Under the pieces are notes generated by a model. The model worked only from the letters and a program-made list of their open reading frames with translations. It made no database searches and was not told where the DNA came from. The translations under genes were made by a program, and so were the position numbers. 12,226 bases of DNA from Rhodospirillaceae bacterium (GTDB taxonomy: Bacteria > Pseudomonadota > Alphaproteobacteria > Rhodospirillales > Magnetovibrionaceae): NCBI GenBank assembly GCA_029883045.1, contig JAOUJU010000025.1, forward strand, positions 1-12,226, written 5' to 3'. This document shows, piece after piece, positions 6,647-12,226 of this stretch (positions are counted from its first letter, which is position 1; each line of letters begins with the position of its first letter).

Positions 6647-7885
6647 TTAATCAGCCAACATATTGGTTTTAGCTATTTTTTTGGCATTCCTTAGCCTTTG
6701 GGCGGGTATCTGGACCCCAAGCAACGCCCCAAACGCAACTATCATGGCCCCAATGCCAAGGGCATAGAATCCAACCCCCCGGTCGAGAAGCAATCCCACA
6801 AGCAACGGCGATATGGCGGTGGAAAGTACGGTAAAACTGGAAGAAATGGCCCTAACCGATCCTAACCGTTTGGTCCCGTAAGTATCGGCCCAGCTAGCTG
6901 TAATTAACACCCCGCTAGCACCCGTCGTAAGGCCGCTTAAAGCCAGATATACCGGAACCCAGATCATATGGCTGCCTAGTGCTATTACGGCCATGGCCGC
7001 TATTAGGGGAATAAGAAAAAACGGCAAAATACGTCCGGGGCCAAGCTTATCTACCAAGGGGCCGCTCAACAGGGATGAAAAAACCGTTGCCCCGGCAAAA
7101 GCGGGAAAGCTAGATGCCAGCCACGCCACATCCCAGCCCTTGGTATCGGCTAGGGCAAGCTGATGAAAGAAAACCCCCGTCAAAAGAAACGGCGCCATTA
7201 GTGAAGCTGATAAAATTATGTAAAAATGTGGGTCGCGAAGAATGTTTTTTTCCTCAAATATTTTTTCCGCTTCCGATTTTTCCTTTTCATATTTTTGGTG
7301 GCGCTCATCGTGACCTTTTAACAAAACTTGCGATAGGGGCAACAATACAAATACCATCACCAGTGCGATAAATCCCCATGTATCGCGCCAACCAAGATAG
7401 GCAATGGCCATGACCGCTATTATTGGGAAAATTGCTTCGCCTATTGGATAGCCAAGGCTGACAACGCTCATGGCGCGGCCGCGGGTATTTTCAAAATATT
7501 TAGCCATGCTAACCACTGCGGTGTGGCGCAATAGCCCCTGGCCGAACAGACGCAGACCGAACAATGCCAGAACCAGAACTAAAATATTGGTGGTCAGGGC
7601 CATAGCCCCAGCAGCAATAGAAAGGCCGATAATAATAATTGCCGAATATAGCCTTAGATCCATGTGATCAATTCTTCGTCCGGCCCAGATTATTGCCAGT
7701 GCGCTCATAAGGGTTGCAATAGCGTAAACCGCACCAAAATCACCGTGACTAAGCAAGAATTCGTTTCTTATGTTATTGCCAAAAAGCGCAATAAAATATG
7801 TTTGCCCAATATTTGCACCTAGTGTGCAAAGCAAACCAAAACCAAGAAACCGACGGTTGGTGATGATAAATCTGAATGTGGCCAT
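6647..7885 (-). CDS. MFS transporter, substrate unknown
   Basis: The 412-residue product has the major facilitator layout: about 12 hydrophobic helices in two halves joined by a charged cytoplasmic loop at about 190-216, rich in Glu and Lys. An MFS motif-A-like GRRIDHMDLR (69-78) lies between helices 2 and 3, and a counterpart GPLVDKLGPGR (285-295) lies in the second half. The RGRAMS segment after helix 4 (135-140) is common in organic-acid and unclassified MFS members. The substrate cannot be told from sequence. The gene starts 19 bases after the stop of the DksA/TraR-like gene, so the two are probably co-transcribed. The Shine-Dalgarno is weak (AGGTT directly before the ATG), consistent with coupled expression. 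Confidence 0.9.
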   Translation of the reverse strand: MATFRFIITNRRFLGFGLLCTLGANIGQTYFIALFGNNIRNEFLLSHGDFGAVYAIATLMSALAIIWAGRRIDHMDLRLYSAIIIIGLSIAAGAMALTTNILVLVLALFGLRLFGQGLLRHTAVVSMAKYFENTRGRAMSVVSLGYPIGEAIFPIIAVMAIAYLGWRDTWGFIALVMVFVLLPLSQVLLKGHDERHQKYEKEKSEAEKIFEEKNILRDPHFYIILSASLMAPFLLTGVFFHQLALADTKGWDVAWLASSFPAFAGATVFSSLLSGPLVDKLGPGRILPFFLIPLIAAMAVIALGSHMIWVPVYLALSGLTTGASGVLITASWADTYGTKRLGSVRAISSSFTVLSTAISPLLVGLLLDRGVGFYALGIGAMIVAFGALLGVQIPAQRLRNAKKIAKTNMLAD

Positions 7886-7904
7886 AACCTAATTTTTGCC
7901 CGCC

Positions 7905-8261
7905 TTAATTGCTGGCTTTGCTGGCGCAGTTAATGCAAATGGGTGTTGCTGGGTCAATCTCAAGGCGTTTTTTAGATATTTCTTCGTCACATGATTGGCA
8001 AAATCCGTATTCACCATTTTTTATCCGGGCGAGGGCTTGTTCAATGCGGTTTAGTTCTATTTCACGCCTGCGTTCGGTTTCCAATGCCATTTCTTGGGAC
8101 TGCATAGCGTCCATCCGTGACAAGCGCCCAACACTAGTTTGATCAAGGGTAACGGTTTTGCGATCGTTAACGCTTAGATCTGCATCGTGCAAAAGAACCC
8201 TCTTTTCATCAAGAAGCTTTTTTTTGAATATATTTATATCAATGTGTGAATGACTGATCAT
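7905..8261 (-). CDS. DksA/TraR-family zinc-finger protein
   Basis: The 118-residue protein has an N-terminal helical, charged region and a C-terminal four-cysteine zinc finger: C88-x2-C91 (CQSC) and C109-x2-C112 (CINC). The central GRLSRMDAMQSQEMA (45-59) is characteristic of short DksA/TraR family members. DksA proteins bind the RNA polymerase secondary channel and modulate transcription with ppGpp. This protein is shorter than the roughly 150-residue DksA, so it may be a paralogue with a narrower role. The gene heads a likely operon with the MFS transporter and is divergent from the CBS-domain gene. No good Shine-Dalgarno is visible before the ATG, so the start is moderately certain. Confidence 0.9.
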   Translation of the reverse strand: MISHSHIDINIFKKKLLDEKRVLLHDADLSVNDRKTVTLDQTSVGRLSRMDAMQSQEMALETERRREIELNRIEQALARIKNGEYGFCQSCDEEISKKRLEIDPATPICINCASKASN

Positions 8262-8423
8262 TTGTATAAGACCACTTATTATTTGTTGTGGGAAATTGCA
8301 CCATCATTAACATTATATATTTAATTTCAATAAGTTATAATAGTAAATCGCTATTTCTGTGGGTTTATGCTAATTTGATGCACGTGGGGGCATCCTTAAT
8401 CTTTGGAGAGGAGGTCTTAAACC
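8262..8423. promoter_or_regulatory. AT-rich divergent promoter region (dksA-like / CBS gene)
   Basis: This 162-base gap holds TATAAT-like elements on both strands (plus 8336-8341; minus 8317-8312), both with poor -35 partners. A small inverted repeat GATGC...GCATC (8377-8394) lies just before the CBS gene ribosome site. It plausibly drives both divergent genes, but no element is strong. Confidence 0.35.
8409..8415 (+). promoter_or_regulatory. strong ribosome binding site of the CBS-domain gene
   Basis: AGGAGGT, within GGAGAGGAGGT, lies 8 bases before the ATG at 8424 and matches the 16S rRNA tail almost fully. It fixes the start and predicts high translation, unlike the weak sites of most neighbouring genes. 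Confidence 0.85.
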
Positions 8424-8861
8424 ATGGTTATAAAATCAATCTTAGATACCAAAAAAATGACGGTTCTTAGCGTTCCAATGGGAATGTCTGTTCGCGATGT
8501 TGCACAAATGTTTGGCGAAAAACAAATAGGGTTTGCGCTAGTGACCGACAAAGGAAAAAATGTCGGCACGATTTCCGAGCGCGACATAGTCAAAGCATTC
8601 GCAAATATTGGCGGTGAAGTTGCTGATGTTCCGGTTAGCAAGATCGCAACTAAAAAAATTGTGTCATGTCACATTGATGATACGGTTGATAAAGTACGCG
8701 ATTTAATGACCAATGAACGCACTCGTCATGTAATTGTAATGAAAGACAATGCCATTGTCGGATTGATAAGCATTGGTGATATTGTCAAGCACAGCCTTGA
8801 TGAATGCCGTGTCGATGGCAATGCAATGCGTGAATATATTGCCGGGCAGGGTTATCAATAA
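8424..8861 (+). CDS. two-CBS-domain protein
   Basis: The 145-residue protein consists of two tandem CBS motifs, about residues 3-60 and 68-128, and a short C-terminal tail ending near MREYIAGQ. Each repeat ends in the typical nucleotide-binding strand-helix: ISERDIVKAF (50-59) and ISIGDIVKHS (115-124). TRHVIV (100-105) is the usual second-repeat core. Stand-alone CBS pairs bind adenosine nucleotides such as AMP, ATP or NAD and act as energy-state sensors on a partner protein. No partner is obvious here. This type is common in Alphaproteobacteria. It is cytoplasmic, with no signal or membrane segment. It is convergent with yaaA. Confidence 0.92.
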   Translation: MVIKSILDTKKMTVLSVPMGMSVRDVAQMFGEKQIGFALVTDKGKNVGTISERDIVKAFANIGGEVADVPVSKIATKKIVSCHIDDTVDKVRDLMTNERTRHVIVMKDNAIVGLISIGDIVKHSLDECRVDGNAMREYIAGQGYQ

Positions 8862-8866
8862 CGTGC

Positions 8867-8903
8867 AGCAAAACTTGTTATAGTTTAGCTATTTAGTTTT
8901 TTT
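8867..8903 (+). terminator. possible terminator after the CBS gene
   Basis: AGCAAAACT (8867-8875) pairs with AGTTTAGCT (8882-8890), with one mismatch and a 6-base loop, followed after six bases by a run of seven T (8897-8903). The stem is AT-rich and the T-run displaced, so it is weak. It overlaps the end of convergent yaaA. Confidence 0.4.
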
Positions 8904-9689
8904 GCTTTTTGCTGCTGGCTGTGGCCGGGCGAATGTCCACTCGTTCTCATTTGATGCCCCGGGCTGGAATTTATAGCCATTAACGTTAAATGATTTTATA
9001 TCATCAGGGTTTTTAATATTATTTTCCATTATCCATCTTGCCATGGCGCCACGCGCACGCTTTGCAAATAGCCCAAGGGTGCGTATTTCGCCGTCCTGTA
9101 TTTCCTTGAAGACCGGCGTTATCACCTGAACACCCAGCGCATTTTTATCAAGCACAGAGAAATATTCTTTTGACGCTAGGTTGATCACAGCCTTTGCTTT
9201 TGTTTCTTTTGCCTGTTTGGCAATTGCCATGGTGACTTTGTTTCCCCAAAAATCATAAAGGTTTTTCCCTTTGGGGTTTTCAAGCTTTGTTCCCATATCC
9301 ATGCGATATGGCTGGATTGCGTCAAGTGGGCGCAAAATTCCGTAAAGGCCGGAAAGTATAAGCAGCCTGTTTTGCGCCTGTTTTAGGGCATTTTTACCCA
9401 TGGTGCGGATTTCAAGGCCCACATAGGTATCGCCGGAAAACATAAATGCCGCAGGCTTGGTATCAATTGCCGCCTGTTTGGTTGAAAATGTAGCAAACCA
9501 GTTTGCAGCACCCTCTGCCAGCTTGGGGCTGATATGCATTAGCTTTGCAATTTCATTTTCACTTTTTTCAGCACCAATTTTTGCCAACGATTTTGCTTCC
9601 TTGGCAAATATCGGTTTGGTTATTACGCCATCTGGCATTTTTTCATTTTCGAGATTTAGTTTCTTGGCTGGTGAAACGATAACTATCAT
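8889..9689 (-). CDS. yaaA: YaaA-family peroxide stress protein (UPF0246/DUF328)
   Basis: The 266-residue protein opens with MIVIVSPAKKLN, the family signature (SPAK at 6-9). It also contains FSGDTYVGL (84-92), the LYGILRPLDAIQPYRMDMG block (115-133), YDFW (145-148) and NLASKEYFSV (170-179). In Escherichia coli YaaA is induced by OxyR and limits damage from hydrogen peroxide by lowering free intracellular iron; the biochemical activity is not settled, though a DNA-binding fold has been reported. The length is a little above the E. coli protein because of a Lys-rich tail (KSKKTK). Expression is probably monocistronic: it is convergent with the CBS gene and divergent from the hopanoid-type genes. 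The ribosome site is weak (TAGG about 12 bases upstream). Confidence 0.94.
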   Translation of the reverse strand: MIVIVSPAKKLNLENEKMPDGVITKPIFAKEAKSLAKIGAEKSENEIAKLMHISPKLAEGAANWFATFSTKQAAIDTKPAAFMFSGDTYVGLEIRTMGKNALKQAQNRLLILSGLYGILRPLDAIQPYRMDMGTKLENPKGKNLYDFWGNKVTMAIAKQAKETKAKAVINLASKEYFSVLDKNALGVQVITPVFKEIQDGEIRTLGLFAKRARGAMARWIMENNIKNPDDIKSFNVNGYKFQPGASNENEWTFARPQPAAKSKKTK

Positions 9690-9782
9690 TTTAAAAAATT
9701 ACCTATTTTTGCTGTTAGGACAAAGGGCAAATGCTGTGATTCGCGCCTACTATATTGCATCAGGAAAATGGCCATAACCCCT

Positions 9783-9811
9783 TAAATAGGCCCTAAATAC
9801 AAGCTAAATAC
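9783..9811. repeat. AT-rich direct repeats phased at 11 bp
   Basis: TAAATA occurs at 9783-9788, 9794-9799 and 9805-9810, exactly 11 bases apart; the last two are part of the 8-mer CTAAATAC. Near copies follow at 9815 (TAAAAA) and 9830 (TAAATA) without exact phase. The repeats lie in the divergent yaaA/hpnM gap. One-turn spacing suggests a protein-binding or bent-DNA element, but chance in AT-rich sequence is possible. Confidence 0.4.
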
Positions 9812-9890
9812 CCATAAAAATACTATAGGTAAATAGTGCTAATTGCCATTAACCATCAATAACTATATTATGAAGTCAGATAAATTTGTG

Positions 9891-9919
9891 GGCGCTATAG
9901 ATAATTAAGCGCCTTTTTT
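9891..9919 (+). terminator. orphan intrinsic terminator in the yaaA-hpnM gap
   Basis: GGCGCT (9891-9896) pairs with AGCGCC (9908-9913) around an 11-base loop, followed directly by six T (9914-9919). The T-run is only on the plus strand. No plus-strand gene lies upstream within 1 kb, so it may end a small RNA or act as a leader attenuator before the hpnM-like gene. Confidence 0.55.
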
Positions 9920-9989
9920 AATGTTGTTTTTAATATTAAAATTAACACTTGATTCAGGTTAATTCATATTTGTGGGGCCCAGTTTAAAC

Positions 9990-10625
9990 ATGATTTTACG
10001 ACGTTCATTATTTTCAATTTTACTGGCAGTGTTTTTGTTTGCAAACGCAGTTCCCATCGCAGCTAGTGCTGATCATAATGGGCAAACTGCGCAAAAATTT
10101 ATAGAAGGCCTGGCAGACGAAGCCATCGGCGCGTTAACCGACAAAGATGTAACCCGAGAAAAAAGGGTTGATCGTTTTCGTGACCTTTTAAGCCACAATT
10201 TTGATGTTCAGCTAATTGGAAAGTGGGTTATGGGGCGCCATTGGCGTAGCGCAAGCGAAACCGAAAAAACAGAATACATGAGCCTGTTTGAGGATTTGAT
10301 AGTAATCACCTATGTAGATAGATTTGATCAGTATTCGGGTGAAGCATTAAAGGTGGTCAATACCGTTATGGACCCAGGCAAGGATGCTATTGTTTATTCC
10401 GAACTGCTTCGCCCCAACAGCAAAGATGTAATCAGGGTTGATTGGCGCGTTAGACAAGCAGGCGATGAATACAGAATAGTTGATGTCTACGTAGAGGGCA
10501 TTTCTATGGGGCAAACACAACGCTCAGAGTTTGCATCAGTAATTAAGCAAAAGGGCGGAACCATAGAAGGATTACTGCAGGTTCTAAGAACCAAAGTTGC
10601 GTCACTTCAACAAGCAGAGAAATAA
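9990..10625 (+). CDS. hpnM: MlaC/Ttg2D-family secreted lipid-binding protein, likely HpnM
   Basis: From the ATG at 9990 the product has 211 residues with a clear signal peptide (MILRR, a hydrophobic core to about residue 20, then AASA before D28), giving a periplasmic protein. The rest is an MlaC-type fold. Family marks are RFRDLLSHNFDV (62-73), GKWVMGRHWR (77-86), the YSELLRP segment and VDVYVEGISM (164-173) followed by QRSEF. MlaC proteins carry phospholipids between the outer and inner membrane. The hopanoid-cluster paralogue HpnM is thought to act in hopanoid or lipid handling. The call HpnM rather than MlaC rests on the next two genes, hpnC and hpnD, and on the absence of mla transporter genes here. 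An in-frame GTG at 9972 would add six residues; 9990 gives the better signal peptide. Confidence 0.85.
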   Translation: MILRRSLFSILLAVFLFANAVPIAASADHNGQTAQKFIEGLADEAIGALTDKDVTREKRVDRFRDLLSHNFDVQLIGKWVMGRHWRSASETEKTEYMSLFEDLIVITYVDRFDQYSGEALKVVNTVMDPGKDAIVYSELLRPNSKDVIRVDWRVRQAGDEYRIVDVYVEGISMGQTQRSEFASVIKQKGGTIEGLLQVLRTKVASLQQAEK

Positions 10626-10640
10626 TTTTTCATTTAATAT

Positions 10641-10670
10641 GGGTTTTTAACTTAACCCTAAATATTTTTT
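10641..10670 (+). terminator. weak hairpin plus T-run between hpnM and hpnC
   Basis: GGGTT (10641-10645) can pair with AACCC (10654-10658), followed by AATATTTTTT. The five-base stem and displaced T-run make it at best a partial terminator that could lower hpnC/hpnD expression relative to hpnM. Confidence 0.2.
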
Positions 10671-10691
10671 GACACTTTTGGAAAACGCCAC

Positions 10692-11537
10692 ATGGCGAGA
10701 AATTCTTTTACATCGGGCGCATCGGGTAAAAACGCTCGAAACGAGAATTTTCCCGTAGCCTCAATTTTATTGCCCAAGCACCTGCGTAGCCATGTAATGG
10801 CATTTTATAATTTTGCTCGTGGTGGCGATGATGTTGCCGATGACCCTAATCTTGGCTCAGACGAAAAATTATTAATACTGAACAATATGGAAAAAACATT
10901 GCTTGGCGGTAACCCTAGTGGCGATGCGCTATTTCCTGCGGTTAAGGTTATGCGCTTGAGCCTAAGCGAAACAGGCGTAAGCGCAATTTATTGCCGCGAC
11001 CTGTTAAAGGCATTTCGTCAAGATGCCGTCAAAGGCAGATACGCCTCAATGCAGGAACTGCTAGATTACTGCTTGCTTTCGGCAGCCCCGGTTGGCAGAT
11101 ACCTTATGGATATTTCAGGAAAATCACCTTCTGATATAGACACAACCCCATCCGATGCACTGTGTGTGGCGCTACAGTTGTTAAATCATTTGCAAGACAT
11201 GAAAATAGATTACCTAGATTTGGATAGGGTGTATCTTCCCGCAGACTGGATGAAAGAATACAGCGCAGACCCAAGTGACCTTGCGGCAGAAAAAATGTCC
11301 GCTCCGTTAAAAAATGTAAGCGATAGAATGATTATTGAAATAGATAAATTACTACTTGCGGCAGCACCCCTTGGGCAAATGCTCTCTGGACCATTGGGGC
11401 GCGAGGCCAGCGGAATTAGGGAAATTGCTCAACGCCTGTCTAATAAGTTAAAACATTCAGACCAGCTATCAAATAGGGTAGAACTGGGAAAGATAAAATC
11501 ATTATTTTGGTTTTTTCGTGGCGCAATGATGGGTTAA
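10692..11537 (+). CDS. hpnC: HpnC, squalene/phytoene synthase-family enzyme (hydroxysqualene synthase)
   Basis: The 281-residue protein belongs to the squalene/phytoene synthase superfamily. It begins with the HpnC-type segment ENFPVASILLPKHLRSHVMA (18-37). The first Asp-rich motif is GGDDVADDP (44-52) and the second is LLNHLQDMKIDY (163-174), followed by DRVYLP (178-183). In the bacterial three-enzyme squalene route HpnD makes presqualene diphosphate from farnesyl diphosphate, HpnC turns it into hydroxysqualene and HpnE reduces that to squalene, which feeds hopanoid synthesis. A GGAAA about 9-10 bases before the ATG serves as ribosome site. hpnD begins 10 bases after this stop. The enzyme is cytoplasmic or membrane-associated. 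Assignment to HpnC rather than HpnD rests on the N-terminal motif and the order. Confidence 0.9.
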   Translation: MARNSFTSGASGKNARNENFPVASILLPKHLRSHVMAFYNFARGGDDVADDPNLGSDEKLLILNNMEKTLLGGNPSGDALFPAVKVMRLSLSETGVSAIYCRDLLKAFRQDAVKGRYASMQELLDYCLLSAAPVGRYLMDISGKSPSDIDTTPSDALCVALQLLNHLQDMKIDYLDLDRVYLPADWMKEYSADPSDLAAEKMSAPLKNVSDRMIIEIDKLLLAAAPLGQMLSGPLGREASGIREIAQRLSNKLKHSDQLSNRVELGKIKSLFWFFRGAMMG

Positions 11538-11547
11538 GGTGTTGCGT

Positions 11548-12226
11548 ATGAACAGCCACCTACCTGAAAAATCAAAATCCGCTACATCGCAAATGGTTCC
11601 TCCGTCGTTACGCGCCGCGCCCAGCTCTTTTTATTGGGCAATGCGTCTTTTGCCGCACGATCAACGCGAAGCAATGTTTGAAATATATTCATTTTGTCGA
11701 ACTGTTGATGATATAGCCGATGGTGACCTTCCCGAAGATGAGAAGATAGATCTGCTTAATCATTGGCAGCACCGTATCGATGACATAATGGATGGAACAG
11801 AGGCGGTCGCCTTTTCCGACGGTTTTTCCAAAACTATCCAGAGCTACCGTATAGACAGGGACGATCTTTTTGCCGTTATCGACGGCATGAAATCAGATGC
11901 GGTTAGCAAGGTGACCATGGCTGATATGAAAGAGCTTGATATTTATATGGACCGGGTTGCTTCGGCAGTAGGGAAAATATCCAATCGGATATTCGATCTT
12001 AAGGGTGAAATTGCCGATGATTTGGCGGTAAATCTTGGCCGGGCGTTGCAGCTTACAAATATATTGCGCGATATTGCTGAAGATGCAAATGACGCAAGGT
12101 CTTACATACCGCTTTCTGTGCTGCGGCACCATTCGATAACGTCAAGCGAACCGATGGAAATTTTACAAGATGAAAATTTACCGCACGCCCTTGAATACAT
12201 GGCGGCACTGGCACAGGAATATTTTA
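11548..12226 (+). CDS. hpnD: HpnD, presqualene diphosphate synthase (3' end outside window)
   Basis: The ATG at 11548 is preceded by AGGTG, which overlaps the hpnC stop codon, so the two genes are probably translationally linked. The frame is open to the window edge, giving 226 residues with no stop. SSFYWAMRLLP (26-36), IYSFCRTVDDIAD (46-58) and QLTNILRDIAED (168-179) are the hallmarks of HpnD and phytoene synthases. The two Asp-rich motifs bind the diphosphate groups of farnesyl diphosphate through magnesium. HpnD joins two farnesyl diphosphates into presqualene diphosphate, the substrate of HpnC encoded just upstream. About 50-60 C-terminal residues of a usual HpnD are missing because of the window edge, not a mutation. 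hpnE would be expected next. Confidence 0.93.
   Translation, partial: MNSHLPEKSKSATSQMVPPSLRAAPSSFYWAMRLLPHDQREAMFEIYSFCRTVDDIADGDLPEDEKIDLLNHWQHRIDDIMDGTEAVAFSDGFSKTIQSYRIDRDDLFAVIDGMKSDAVSKVTMADMKELDIYMDRVASAVGKISNRIFDLKGEIADDLAVNLGRALQLTNILRDIAEDANDARSYIPLSVLRHHSITSSEPMEILQDENLPHALEYMAALAQEYF

Noticed and set aside
8288..8470. 60-codon plus-strand frame across the dksA-like/CBS gap
   Set aside because: It overlaps the CBS gene start out of frame, has no ribosome site, and its amino-acid makeup reflects AT-rich non-coding DNA.
9972..9989. GTG start for the HpnM-like gene
   Set aside because: It adds six polar or proline-containing residues before an otherwise ideal signal peptide; the ATG at 9990 is preferred, though GTG cannot be excluded.
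10669..10674. Perfect TTGACA before hpnC as a promoter -35
   Set aside because: No -10 element lies at the correct distance; the expected site falls at the hpnC start codon.
11893..12132. 79-codon minus-strand frame inside hpnD
   Set aside because: It is antisense to conserved hpnD motifs and has no supporting start signal.

Overview
The window looks like chromosomal DNA of a free-living alphaproteobacterium, perhaps a Rhodospirillales-type marine or freshwater lineage. This assignment is inference. It rests on the hopanoid gene set (MlaC-like HpnM, HpnC, HpnD), a short zinc-finger DksA/TraR protein, a stand-alone short PhoH, moderate and somewhat AT-leaning base composition, and large membrane sensors. 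No rRNA, tRNA, insertion sequence, prophage gene or CRISPR array was found.

Left region (1-3813). The 3' end of a very acidic, Ser/Asp/Thr-rich protein with no Lys or Arg ends at a strong bidirectional terminator. Convergent to it is a two-TM sensor with a large periplasmic domain, a PAS domain and an HD-GYP-like output domain in which the HD pair and most other metal ligands are replaced. Divergent from the sensor is a secreted LapG/BTLCP-type cysteine protease, preceded by two candidate promoters and a tiny overlapping leader ORF. LapG proteases release type I-secreted adhesins under control of a c-di-GMP-sensing membrane receptor (LapD). The three genes therefore suggest a variant surface-adhesin release module with a degenerate HD-GYP sensor in place of LapD. 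This is the most interesting hypothesis in the window. A small protein made almost wholly of (D/E)RR repeats follows.

Middle region (3814-9689). This holds mostly housekeeping and stress genes: prfC (peptide release factor 3), convergent with phoH (ATPase); an MFS transporter behind a short DksA/TraR-like protein; a two-CBS-domain protein with a near-perfect ribosome binding site; and yaaA (peroxide stress). Between the MFS gene and phoH lies an unlisted 48-codon ORF with its own Shine-Dalgarno sequence and a Cys-Cys-Ser-Trp motif.

Right region (9690-12226). A roughly 300-base AT-rich intergenic stretch carries 11-bp-phased direct repeats and an orphan intrinsic terminator. Three same-strand genes follow: a secreted MlaC/HpnM-like protein, hpnC, and hpnD, which runs off the right edge. 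HpnD and HpnC convert farnesyl diphosphate to presqualene diphosphate and then hydroxysqualene; hpnE and the cyclase would be expected beyond the edge. HpnM is presumed to act in lipid handling in the periplasm.
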